The notes under the pieces: generated by a model | What the model saw: only the letters and a program-made list of their open reading frames with translations | Database searches by the model: none | What the model was told of the DNA's origin: nothing | In this document: in pieces, positions 50,854-59,255 of the stretch | Position numbering within the stretch: position 1 is the first letter of the stretch | How the letters are laid out: each line of letters starts with the position of its first letter | Program-made: the position numbers and the translations under genes | Origin: Winogradskyella litoriviva | GTDB lineage: Bacteria; Bacteroidota; Bacteroidia; Flavobacteriales; Flavobacteriaceae | Direction of reading: 5' to 3' | Length of the DNA stretch: 64,000 nt | Assembly (NCBI RefSeq): GCF_013249065.1 | Contig: NZ_JABRWQ010000001.1 | Location: 806,001 to 870,000 of the forward strand

Positions 50854-50861
50854 TATTTTTG
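50854..50861 (+). promoter_or_regulatory. -7 promoter element of thiL
   Basis: TATTTTTG, perfect -7 match, ending four bases before the thiL ATG, so the mRNA should be nearly leaderless. TTG 23 bases upstream is a loose -33 candidate. Confidence 0.5.
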
Positions 50862-50865
50862 CACT

Positions 50866-51921
50866 ATGATTGAAGATAAAAACCCACAACGTACTCCTTT
50901 GAGTGAATTAGGAGAGTTTAAACTTATAGAACATTTAACAGAGCACTTTAAAGTAACTCAAAAATCTACTGTAAAAGCAATAGGAGATGATGCTGCTGTT
51001 TTAAATTTTGGAAAGAAACAAGTTGTTGTGTCCACTGATTTATTGGTAGAAGGTGTTCATTTTGATTTAAGTTATGCGCCTTTAAAACATCTTGGTTATA
51101 AGGCTATAGTTGTTAATCTGTCTGATATTTATGCCATGAATGCAATGGCGACTCAAGTTACGGTATCTATTGCTGTTTCAAATCGTTTTCCGTTAGAGGC
51201 TTTAGAAGAATTATATGCAGGTATAACAACTGCTGCTAAAGTTTATAATGTTGATGTTGTTGGAGGTGATACAACGTCTTCTACATCTGGATTAATTATT
51301 TCTGTTACTGCTATCGGTGAGGTAGAAAAAGGAAGTGAAGTATTGCGCATTGGTGCAAAACCAAATGATTTAGTGGTTGTAACAGGTGATGTTGGTAGTG
51401 CTTTTATGGGATTACAAGTTTTAGAACGAGAAAAAGAGGTTTTTAAAGTAAACCCAAACAACCAACCAGATTTATCAATGTACACTTATATTATTGAGCG
51501 TCAATTAAAACCTGAAGCACGTAAAGATATTGTAGAATTACTGAGAGAATTAAAGGTGAAACCAACAAGTATGATTGATGTGAGTGATGGTATATCATCA
51601 GAGATTATACACTTATGTAAACAAAGTAAAGTGGGTGTTGATATTTATGAAAATAAAATTCCTTTAGATCCTCAACTTATTTCTACTTGTGAAGAGTTTA
51701 ATGTAGATAGTACAACTATTGCACTAAATGGAGGCGAAGACTATGAATTGTTAATGACAGTATCTCAAGAAGATTACCCAAAAATAAAAGGCAATCCTAA
51801 TTTAACGGTTATTGGTTATATAACAGAAGAAGACAGAGGTATGCATTTGGTGACTAGAGCTGATGAAAAGATTCCGATTATTGCAAAAGGTTGGAATGCT
51901 CTTAAATCTCAAGAAGAGTAA
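50866..51921 (+). CDS. thiL: Thiamine-monophosphate kinase
   Basis: A 351-residue AIR-synthase-fold enzyme. AIGDDAAVLNFG (about residues 39-50), STDLLVEGVHFDL, NLSDIYAMNA, VGGDTTSS, VTGDVGSAFMGL and NGGEDYELLMTV are the ThiL motifs. It phosphorylates thiamine monophosphate to the diphosphate cofactor. No thi synthesis genes or TPP riboswitch are near. Its 3' end overlaps the end of a convergent small gene by 20 bases. Confidence 0.94.
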   Translation: MIEDKNPQRTPLSELGEFKLIEHLTEHFKVTQKSTVKAIGDDAAVLNFGKKQVVVSTDLLVEGVHFDLSYAPLKHLGYKAIVVNLSDIYAMNAMATQVTVSIAVSNRFPLEALEELYAGITTAAKVYNVDVVGGDTTSSTSGLIISVTAIGEVEKGSEVLRIGAKPNDLVVVTGDVGSAFMGLQVLEREKEVFKVNPNNQPDLSMYTYIIERQLKPEARKDIVELLRELKVKPTSMIDVSDGISSEIIHLCKQSKVGVDIYENKIPLDPQLISTCEEFNVDSTTIALNGGEDYELLMTVSQEDYPKIKGNPNLTVIGYITEEDRGMHLVTRADEKIPIIAKGWNALKSQEE

Positions 51922-52132
51922 ATCTTTGACTTTTTTCTAATCGTTTTGTGTGAACTCGATGTAAAACAGTATTGATTTCTTTAAATTTTGGCGTTAACGG
52001 AATAAATTTTCCTTCACCATCAATGGTCATTTCAGATTTACAATTTTTACACTTGTATTCTTTTACATGGTAAGTAACATTTTTGGAGACTTTGTAGTCA
52101 TGTCCAAATAACGAGCAATAAACGTTTTTCAT
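51902..52132 (-). CDS. Small CxxC zinc-ribbon-like protein, paralog 2
   Basis: A 76-residue protein starting MKNVYCSLFGHDYKVSK, with CKNC about 20 residues later and a charged helical C-terminus. It closely matches the neighbouring 80-residue protein (VxxHVKEYxCKxCK in both). The ATG chosen is the one directly before KNVYC; a TTG codon immediately upstream only adds one residue. It shares 20 bases of its 3' end with thiL. The family resembles short phage-type zinc ribbons (DUF1660-like); function unknown. Confidence 0.65.
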   Translation of the reverse strand: MKNVYCSLFGHDYKVSKNVTYHVKEYKCKNCKSEMTIDGEGKFIPLTPKFKEINTVLHRVHTKRLEKSQRFTLLEI

Positions 52133-52209
52133 CAACTATATTTCTAGAGGGATTCGCATTAAAAGGGAAGGGAATATAGTAAAATTTATTATTAGAAAGT
52201 TATTAACAT

Positions 52210-52452
52210 TTAATAGATCGATGAACTGACTAATTTTTGCTGTAAACGCAATGTTCTAGAATTGTAAATACGCTCTAAGGCAGAATTTATTTCTTGACGT
52301 TTTTCTGTTAGTTCTATAAGTCGGCCAGTACTACTTGTTGTTAGTTGTTTTTTGCAACATTTGCAGGTGTACTCCTTTACATGGTTTGTTACCTTTTTGG
52401 TCATTTTATAGTTGTGACCAAATATTTCGCAGTATAGTTTTGTAGGTTTCAT
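52210..52452 (-). CDS. Small CxxC zinc-ribbon-like protein, paralog 3
   Basis: An 80-residue protein starting MKPTKLYCEIFGHNYKMTKK, followed by NHVKEYTCKCCKKQL and a helical tail with QEINSALERIY, where paralog 2 has KEINTVLHRVH. The two are therefore a recent tandem duplication, with paralog 1 more distant. Likely ligands are the N-terminal Cys, the FGH histidine and the two cysteines of CKCC. It lies 77 bases upstream of paralog 2 in the same direction. Confidence 0.65.
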   Translation of the reverse strand: MKPTKLYCEIFGHNYKMTKKVTNHVKEYTCKCCKKQLTTSSTGRLIELTEKRQEINSALERIYNSRTLRLQQKLVSSSIY

Positions 52453-52531
52453 GTTTAAGACGTTTTACAAATTTTCTGTTGATTTGGAATGTAAACTTAG
52501 AAAAAAACCACAAACAAAACGTTAAAAGGGG

Positions 52532-53308
52532 TTATTTTTCGATAAAACGTAATAATGTGTAAGATAATTCTGATTTATTTTCGATAGAACTCATGTGTCC
52601 TTCCGAAAATTCTACATATTCAATGTTTGATTCTTTAATTTCATTAATAACTTGTTTGCTATTTATTAATCCATCTTTTTTGCCAATTATAATCAATTTT
52701 TTAGCGTTCAAATTTTTAAATAGTTCAAATCGATTTGGTCTCAATGTCATCCCTTCTTGTGCAGCAATATAACCTTGAATAGGTGTTTGTAAGGCTAATT
52801 GTAATGCTTTATTGTATTCGTTTTCAAATTTTCGCTTACTTTCTTCTGTAAATAGATTAGAGAAAGACATATTAACAAGAACTTTATAATTCATTTTTGC
52901 CATTTTACATGCGCGCGACCGTATTAATTTACGCTCATTATCATCTGCATCATAAGAGGAGTTTAGCAAACACAATCCTTTAAAAAATTCTGGATGTTTT
53001 TCGGCAAACGCCAAAGACACATATCCACCCATTGAGTGTCCTATAAAATGTGCAGTTTTAACCTTGTTAAATTTTAGAACCTCATATACAGATGCTGCCA
53101 TATCTTCCATAGTATGAACATAACCAATGCAATCTGTTTTTCCATGACCCAATAAATCAACGCAAATAACTTGATGTTTTTTTGCTAAATGTGGTACAAA
53201 ATCATTCCACATTTCTAAGGATTCTAGAAAACCGTGAAGTAAAACAATCGTTTCACCTTTTCCTGTTTTGGTATAATGAATTTTGCTGTTTTTGTAATTT
53301 ATAATCAT
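52532..53308 (-). CDS. Alpha/beta fold hydrolase
   Basis: A 258-residue hydrolase of the epoxide hydrolase/esterase type. Oxyanion motif LLHGFLES (residues about 19-26), nucleophile elbow FIGHSMGGYV (about 84-93, Ser in HSMGG), acid in IIGKKDGLIN and His in EGHMSSIEN near the end. Substrate unknown. The ATG (MIINYKN) lies five bases after a perfect -7 element; the longer frame to an upstream ATG would begin before the promoter. It is divergent from the serine hydrolase gene. Confidence 0.88.
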   Translation of the reverse strand: MIINYKNSKIHYTKTGKGETIVLLHGFLESLEMWNDFVPHLAKKHQVICVDLLGHGKTDCIGYVHTMEDMAASVYEVLKFNKVKTAHFIGHSMGGYVSLAFAEKHPEFFKGLCLLNSSYDADDNERKLIRSRACKMAKMNYKVLVNMSFSNLFTEESKRKFENEYNKALQLALQTPIQGYIAAQEGMTLRPNRFELFKNLNAKKLIIIGKKDGLINSKQVINEIKESNIEYVEFSEGHMSSIENKSELSYTLLRFIEK

Positions 53309-53313
53309 AAAAG

Positions 53314-53321
53314 CAAAGATA
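53314..53321 (-). promoter_or_regulatory. -7 promoter element of the alpha/beta hydrolase gene
   Basis: Minus-strand TATCTTTG, perfect -7 match, five bases before the ATG; this fixes the start codon and predicts a nearly leaderless mRNA. Confidence 0.55.
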
Positions 53322-53365
53322 ATTGAAGCATTTGTTTTCAGTCTTAAATCCATATAACATTTTAC

Positions 53366-53373
53366 TATCTTTG
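53366..53373 (+). promoter_or_regulatory. -7 promoter element of the serine hydrolase-BrnQ operon
   Basis: TATCTTTG, perfect -7 match, 27 bases before the ATG. It lies 44 bases from the divergent hydrolase promoter. Confidence 0.55.
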
Positions 53374-53400
53374 AGGATAATCTTTAATAATTAATAAACC

Positions 53401-54954
53401 ATGTTTTTAAAAAAACTACTTGCTTCATTATTTTTTATTTCGACTTTACTATTAACAGCTCAAATTGAAGAGCAAGATTTAGATAAACTTGTATCCGAAA
53501 CACTAACCACATTTGATGTACCTGGAATTTCAGTAGGTATTTACAAAGATGGTAAAGTGGTCTATTCTAAAGGTCATGGTGTGCGTTCATTAACCAATAA
53601 AAAGAATATGAACGATGAAACCTTAGTTGGTGTAGCATCTAATAGTAAGGGGTTTACATGTTTTGCATTGGCAATGATGGTAGATGCTGGTGAGTTAAAC
53701 TGGGATGATAAAGTCCGTAAGCATATACCAGAATTTCAATTGCATGATGCTTGGGTTACGGAAAATTTTACGGTTAGAGATTTGGTAACCCACAGAAGCG
53801 GTATGGGCTTAGGTGCTGGTGATTTAATGTTTTTTCCGGAAGGCAGCGACTTTAAAGTTGAAGACATTATTAATAACGTAAAATATCTTGAACCTGAAAG
53901 CTCATTTAGAAGCAAATTTGCCTACAATAACAATATGTTTATCATCGCGGGCGAAGTTTTAAAACGTGTTAGTGGTTTATCTTGGGAAGAATTTATTGAG
54001 ACTAAAATTATGAAACCGGTTGGAATGATGAGCAGTAAAGCATCATATAATCGTGTTACAGATAAATCTAATATTATTGATGCACACACCATGGCAGAAG
54101 GAAAAGTGGTGCAAATTCCGCATGATTGGAGTGAAACCGCTAATGCTGCTGGTGGTATAGTAAGCAACGTTCCAGATATGTTAACTTGGGCCGCTTTTTT
54201 AATGAATGATGCAGTCACCAAAAACGGAGAGCGTTTGTTAAGTGAGCAACAGTTTCATCAACTTTGGCAATTACAGACACCTTTAAATGTGTATCCTAAT
54301 GATTCTTATAATTCTAATTTTAAAGGTTATGGACTTGGTTGGTTTTTAACTGATGTAAAAGGCGGACACAAACAAGTATATCATACAGGTGGTTTGTTAG
54401 GTACAGTAACTCAGTTTACAATGATTCCAGATTTAGATTTAGGGATTGTAGTATTAACCAATCAAATGAATGGTTCTGCCTTTAATACCATAACAAATAC
54501 TATTAAGGATGCCTATTTAGGTTATGAAAACCGAAATTGGTTAGAGAAATACGGAAAACGAAATGCTGATTATATAAAATATAATGATAGTTTAAAAGCT
54601 GATGTTTACTCTAAAATAGATAAAGCCCAAAAACTTAAAACCTTACCAAAACCAGAACATATTGTTGGTACATATACAGATGATTGGTTTGGAGATGTAA
54701 TAATTTCGCACGAATTAAAAAAAGGCTATACTATAAAGAGTAAACGTTCTACAAGATTGTTTGGAGAATTATTGCCATTAAATGCGACCACTTTTGTTGC
54801 AAAATGGAATGATAGAAGTTACGATGCAGATGTATATGTGAATTTTACATTCAATGAGAACGAAGAAGCTGTTTCAGCAACTATGAAATACATTGCGCCA
54901 ATAACAGATTTTAGCTTCGATTTTGAAGATTTAAAATTGAAGAAGACCAAATAG
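53401..54954 (+). CDS. Serine hydrolase, beta-lactamase/class C fold with DUF3471-like tail
   Basis: A 517-residue exported protein (signal peptide 1-20). Motifs: S80-N-S-K83 (SxxK), AYNNNMF (YxN, about 175), HTGGLLG (HxG, about 329). The C-terminal 100 residues (HIVGTYTDDWFGDVIIS and following) are a DUF3471-like beta domain often fused to such hydrolases. Likely a D-Ala or D-amino-acid peptidase or esterase; substrate not predictable. Its TAG stop shares its last base with the GTG start of the BrnQ gene, so the two are coupled. Confidence 0.87.
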   Translation: MFLKKLLASLFFISTLLLTAQIEEQDLDKLVSETLTTFDVPGISVGIYKDGKVVYSKGHGVRSLTNKKNMNDETLVGVASNSKGFTCFALAMMVDAGELNWDDKVRKHIPEFQLHDAWVTENFTVRDLVTHRSGMGLGAGDLMFFPEGSDFKVEDIINNVKYLEPESSFRSKFAYNNNMFIIAGEVLKRVSGLSWEEFIETKIMKPVGMMSSKASYNRVTDKSNIIDAHTMAEGKVVQIPHDWSETANAAGGIVSNVPDMLTWAAFLMNDAVTKNGERLLSEQQFHQLWQLQTPLNVYPNDSYNSNFKGYGLGWFLTDVKGGHKQVYHTGGLLGTVTQFTMIPDLDLGIVVLTNQMNGSAFNTITNTIKDAYLGYENRNWLEKYGKRNADYIKYNDSLKADVYSKIDKAQKLKTLPKPEHIVGTYTDDWFGDVIISHELKKGYTIKSKRSTRLFGELLPLNATTFVAKWNDRSYDADVYVNFTFNENEEAVSATMKYIAPITDFSFDFEDLKLKKTK

Positions 54955-56261
54955 TGGATATAAAACACAAAGAACTTTTAGTCACTAGCTTTGGACTGTT
55001 TTCCTTGTTTTTTGGCGCTGGTAATTTATTAATTCCGCCATTATTAGGTTATAAAGCTGGTAGTGATTGGTTTTGGATTACTATGGGTTTTATGATTACT
55101 GCAGTCGTTATTCCTATTTTCGGAATACTTGCACATGCCAGACTTCAAGGCACCTTATTTGATTTTGGGAAAAAAGTATCGCCAACATTTAGTTTAATCT
55201 ATTGTATTCTAATTTATGTGATTGCTGTGGCCATTCCGTCACCGAGAACAGCGGCTGCCACTCATGAGATTGCGGTTTTTCCTGCTTTTGGGACAAGTTC
55301 GTTATTAACTAGTGCAATTTATTTTTCCTTAGTATTAGTATTTGTGCTTAATCGTTCTAAAATATTAAATCTTATCGGAAAATTTCTAACGCCATTTATC
55401 GTCATCATGTTAATGGCTGTTATTAGCATAGCCTTGTTTTCTTCAGAATTTAATACAGGAATTTCACAATTTGAAACACCAATAGTTACTGGAATATTAG
55501 AAGGGTATCAAACCTTTGATGCTATAGGAGCAGTCGTTGTTGGTGCTGTTATCATTGTATCTTTAAATTTTGATAATATGGCTGTGGAAGCCTATGAATC
55601 TAAACGTACGTTAATTAGAAAATCTGGTATTATTGCAGGTTTAGGGCTATTTATTATTTATGCAGGTTTAATTGCTATTGGTGCTTATTACAGTTCAGAT
55701 ATTACGGTTAACGGAGAATTGAGTAATGATATGCAACGCGCAAACTTATTACGAGCTATTAGTATTTCGTCTTTAGGTAAATTTGGGAATACTGTTTTAA
55801 GCATACTTATTTCTTTGGCTTGTTTTACAACAGCTATTGGTATTGTTGCAGGTACAGCAGATTATTTTAAAGGTTTGCTTAACGACTCTAAGATGGTGTA
55901 TGTTATCACTGCGATATTAGCATGTGTTTTGGGTGTTGGTGTTGGCCAATTAGATTTTAATTCTATAATTGTTGTGGCTGTACCAGTTTTGTTATTAATC
56001 TATCCTATCACTATTGTCTTAATTTTATTGAATGTGTTACCTCAAAAATTAACAACGCCTTTAGTCTTTAGAATCGTAGTTGTCATTACATTTTTATTTA
56101 GTATTCCAGATGTAGTCGGTTTTATTAGTCCTTCAGAAGTATTAAAATCAATAACCAGCTATATTCCTTTTGCAAACTATAGTTTAGGTTGGGTTTTGCC
56201 TGCTGTAATTTCGTTTTTCGCAACCGCTATTATTAAGAATAATAAGTTTCTCAAAAAATAA
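54954..56261 (+). CDS. brnQ: Branched-chain amino acid transport carrier BrnQ
   Basis: A 435-residue inner-membrane carrier with 12 hydrophobic segments. The N-terminal FGLFSLFFGAGNLLIPP (residues about 13-29) is the LIVCS family signature; SPRTAAATHE near residue 98 is also conserved. It imports leucine, isoleucine and valine with sodium or protons. The start is GTG overlapping the previous stop (TAGTG). Coupling to an exported hydrolase suggests peptide breakdown followed by amino acid uptake, as an inference. Confidence 0.9.
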   Translation: MDIKHKELLVTSFGLFSLFFGAGNLLIPPLLGYKAGSDWFWITMGFMITAVVIPIFGILAHARLQGTLFDFGKKVSPTFSLIYCILIYVIAVAIPSPRTAAATHEIAVFPAFGTSSLLTSAIYFSLVLVFVLNRSKILNLIGKFLTPFIVIMLMAVISIALFSSEFNTGISQFETPIVTGILEGYQTFDAIGAVVVGAVIIVSLNFDNMAVEAYESKRTLIRKSGIIAGLGLFIIYAGLIAIGAYYSSDITVNGELSNDMQRANLLRAISISSLGKFGNTVLSILISLACFTTAIGIVAGTADYFKGLLNDSKMVYVITAILACVLGVGVGQLDFNSIIVVAVPVLLLIYPITIVLILLNVLPQKLTTPLVFRIVVVITFLFSIPDVVGFISPSEVLKSITSYIPFANYSLGWVLPAVISFFATAIIKNNKFLKK

Positions 56262-56322
56262 TTTGTTATATAATTAACATTTTGTGTAAAAAGCAACTAT
56301 TTTTTTAATTTTTATGTTTATT

Positions 56323-56345
56323 ACAAATGTCAACTCTACATTTGT
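56323..56345 (+). promoter_or_regulatory. Promoter element and inverted repeat upstream of aspartate kinase
   Basis: TACATTTG (perfect -7 match, 56337-56344) is 22 bases before the ATG. It forms the right half of a perfect 8-bp inverted repeat, ACAAATGT - 7 bases - ACATTTGT, which could be a repressor site or chance symmetry around the -7 box. Confidence 0.5.
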
Positions 56346-56366
56346 CCTCTAAATATTAAAAAAGTT

Positions 56367-57695
56367 ATGTTAGTATATAAGTTTGGAGGTACTTCTGTGG
56401 GTTCTGTAGAGAACATGAATCATGTAAAAGATATCATTGGTACTAATGGCAAAAAAATTGTAGTGCTATCTGCAATGTCTGGTACTACTAATGCTTTGGT
56501 CGGAATTTCCGATTTAATAAAAGAAGGGGATACTGAGTTAGCCCAAAAACAGATTATAGAATTAAACGACACCTATAAAGAAACCGTTTCTAGCTTAATA
56601 CAAGATAATGGTTTGCAGAACGATGTTATTGATTATGTCAATTCTATTTTTAAGTCATTATTAGACAATACAGCTGAGTCGCATTCCGAATTACTTCATA
56701 ATTCAATCGTTGCTAATGGAGAATTGCTTTCAACCTATATGTTCAGCAAGTTATTGCAACAACATGGTGTGAGTGCTGCGCTTTTACCTGCTTTAGAATT
56801 TATGAGAATTGATAGAGCAAATGAACCTGATAATTTCTACATAAAACAGAATTTAGAACGTTTAATGGAAGACCAAAATAAAGCTGATGTATATATCACA
56901 CAAGGTTTTATTTGTTTAGATGTAGATGGAAATATTGCAAATTTACAACGTGGTGGCAGTGATTATACGGCAACTATTATTGGTGCAGCCATTGAAGCTG
57001 AAGAAGTTCAAATATGGACAGATATTGATGGTTTTCATAACAATGACCCTCGTTTTGTAAATGATACCAAAGCGTTATCGCATTTATCTTATGATGAAGC
57101 CGCTGAGTTGGCTTATTTTGGTGCTAAGATTCTTCACCCTCAAACCGTAATGCCTGTTTGTAATTTAGATATTCCTTTGCGATTAAAAAATACAATGGCA
57201 CCAAATGCGCATGGAACATTAATAACAAATCAAATTCATGGTGAAGGCATAAAAGCCATTGCAGCAAAAGACGGAATTACAGCTATAAAAATCAAGTCGG
57301 TACGTATGTTATTGGCACACGGATTTTTAAAGAAAGTTTTCGAAATTTTTGAGAAATACGAAACGTCTATAGATATGATTACAACTTCTGAAATTGCTGT
57401 TTCGTTAACTATCGATAACACAACGCATTTAGAAGCTATAACAGAAGAACTAGAAAAATTTGCAACGGTTGAAGTTGACGATTTTATGAGTATTGTCTGT
57501 TTAGTTGGAAATCATATTATATATCATCCTGATACACCTGAACTTTTTCAAGTACTGCAAGATGTTAATGTGCGTATGATTGCGTATGGTGGAAGTAATA
57601 ACAACATTTCATTGTTAGTAAATACTAGTGATAAGTTAGAAACCTTGCAGAAATTACAACGTTACGTTTTTGAGTCTACCACAGTAGAGATTTAA
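56367..57695 (+). CDS. lysC: Aspartate kinase
   Basis: A 442-residue monofunctional aspartokinase. KFGGTSVGS is at residues 5-13, the aspartate-binding RGGSDYTATI is near residue 200, and two ACT regulatory domains fill about 300-442 (ITAIKIKSVRML; VEVDDFMSIVCLVG). It phosphorylates aspartate in lysine, threonine and methionine synthesis, with feedback through the ACT domains. There is no fused homoserine dehydrogenase. No lysine riboswitch is visible upstream. It is monocistronic. Confidence 0.93.
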   Translation: MLVYKFGGTSVGSVENMNHVKDIIGTNGKKIVVLSAMSGTTNALVGISDLIKEGDTELAQKQIIELNDTYKETVSSLIQDNGLQNDVIDYVNSIFKSLLDNTAESHSELLHNSIVANGELLSTYMFSKLLQQHGVSAALLPALEFMRIDRANEPDNFYIKQNLERLMEDQNKADVYITQGFICLDVDGNIANLQRGGSDYTATIIGAAIEAEEVQIWTDIDGFHNNDPRFVNDTKALSHLSYDEAAELAYFGAKILHPQTVMPVCNLDIPLRLKNTMAPNAHGTLITNQIHGEGIKAIAAKDGITAIKIKSVRMLLAHGFLKKVFEIFEKYETSIDMITTSEIAVSLTIDNTTHLEAITEELEKFATVEVDDFMSIVCLVGNHIIYHPDTPELFQVLQDVNVRMIAYGGSNNNISLLVNTSDKLETLQKLQRYVFESTTVEI

Positions 57696-57700
57696 ACCAT

Positions 57701-57732
57701 AAAAAAGTCGCTTTTTAAAAAGCGACTTTTTT
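57701..57732. terminator. Bidirectional terminator between lysC and aminopeptidase P
   Basis: Perfect arms AAAAAAGTCGCTTT and AAAGCGACTTTTTT around a short TTAA loop, with T runs on both strands, between convergent genes. Confidence 0.9.
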
Positions 57733-57753
57733 ATTACTATTTATATAGGTCCA

Positions 57754-59046
57754 TTAAGCATTCATCAAATCCTCAATTTCATCTGCTTCAATAGGAATAT
57801 TTCCCATTAAATTAAATGGTTCGCCTTTGTCTTGTACAACCACATCATCTTCTAAACGAATACCAAATCCTTCATCAGGAATATAAATGCCAGGTTCTAC
57901 AGTAAATACCATATTGGCTTTAATAGGCTCATGTAGTAAACCATAATCGTGTGTGTCTAATCCAATATGATGACTTGTGCCATGCATAAAATACTTTTTA
58001 TAAGCTGGCCATTTTGGGTCTTCATTTTGTACATCAGCTTTGTCTAACAAACCAAGGTTTAATAGTTGGTCAGTCATAATCTTACCAACCTCTACGTGAT
58101 ATTCTTTCCACAAAGTACCAGGAACTAATAATTTTGTAGCCTCTTTTTTAACATGATTTACAGCATTATAAACCGCTTTTTGTCTATCTGTAAATTTTCC
58201 TGAAACCGGAATTGTTCGCGATAAATCACTCTTGTAATTGGCATATTCTGCGGCAATATCAAATAAGATTAAATCGCCAGCCTTACATTCTTGGTTGTTT
58301 TCAATATAATGTAAAACGTTAGCGTTATTTCCGCTAGCAATAATTGGTGTGTACGCAAATCCTTTAGAACGGTTTCTAACAAATTCATGTAATAACTCAG
58401 CTTCAATTTCATATTCCCAAACACCAGGTTTTACAAATGGTAAAATTCTTCTAAAACCTTTTTCAGTAATATTACACGCGTGCTGTATTAAATCTATTTC
58501 AATCTGGTCTTTTACAGAACGTAAACGTTGTAAAATAGGATTGCTTTTTGCTACACTATGCGCAGGATATTTAGCTAATAACCATTTTGTAAAACGGTCT
58601 TCTCTAGTTTCAGTTTCTACATTAGCTCTGTAATGCTCATTAGTGTTGATGTAGAATGTATCGCAATAGGTAGAAAGTTCAGCGATTGTTTTTTCTAAAT
58701 CCTGTAGCCATAAAACGGTTTTAATTCCACTAGTTTTAAAAGCAGCTTCTTTAGTTAATTTTTCGCCTTCCCAAACTGCGATATGTGCATTAGTTTCTCT
58801 AACAAATAAAACTTCTTTAAAATCTTCGTTTGGACAATCTGGAAATAACACCAAAACACTTTCCTCTTGGTCAACACCACTTAGGTAAAAAATATCTCTG
58901 TGCTGCTCAAAAGGCATGGTGCTGTCTGCACTAATTGGATAAATATCGTTAGAATTAAAAACAGCTAAGCTATTAGGCTTCATTTGCGAAGCAAAGTTTT
59001 TACGGTTTTTTATAAAGAGTTGAGAATCTATTAAATCGTATTTCAT
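57754..59046 (-). CDS. pepP: Xaa-Pro aminopeptidase (aminopeptidase P)
   Basis: A 430-residue pita-bread metallopeptidase. An N-terminal AMP_N domain (about 1-130) precedes the catalytic domain, whose metal ligands lie in LFDIAAEYANYKSDLSRT (two Asp), GTSHHIGLDTHD (His), FTVEPGIY (Glu) and IRLEDDVVV (Glu). It removes N-terminal residues before proline. The ATG that gives MKYDLIDSQ is preferred to one eight codons upstream, which adds no conserved residues. Confidence 0.93.
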   Translation of the reverse strand: MKYDLIDSQLFIKNRKNFASQMKPNSLAVFNSNDIYPISADSTMPFEQHRDIFYLSGVDQEESVLVLFPDCPNEDFKEVLFVRETNAHIAVWEGEKLTKEAAFKTSGIKTVLWLQDLEKTIAELSTYCDTFYINTNEHYRANVETETREDRFTKWLLAKYPAHSVAKSNPILQRLRSVKDQIEIDLIQHACNITEKGFRRILPFVKPGVWEYEIEAELLHEFVRNRSKGFAYTPIIASGNNANVLHYIENNQECKAGDLILFDIAAEYANYKSDLSRTIPVSGKFTDRQKAVYNAVNHVKKEATKLLVPGTLWKEYHVEVGKIMTDQLLNLGLLDKADVQNEDPKWPAYKKYFMHGTSHHIGLDTHDYGLLHEPIKANMVFTVEPGIYIPDEGFGIRLEDDVVVQDKGEPFNLMGNIPIEADEIEDLMNA

Positions 59047-59255
59047 GATTATATATTTATAGGTTATCACACGACATTCTTGAAAAATTATTTCCTTGTA
59101 TGCGCGTAATTTTTATGATTTCAGTTGAATCTCAAAGGTAATGAAACTAAAAACGCAAGCAAAAGTCCGAGACTAGAATCTGTTAAAATTTATGAGACTT
59201 TTATCAAGGTTCGTTTTGAAATGCTTAATTTCATAGAATTAAATATCCAACCACA

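Noticed and set aside
56262..56366. A lysine riboswitch before aspartate kinase
   Set aside because: The region is about 105 bases, AT-rich and lacks the multi-stem structure of that riboswitch; the transcript leader would be only about 20 nt.
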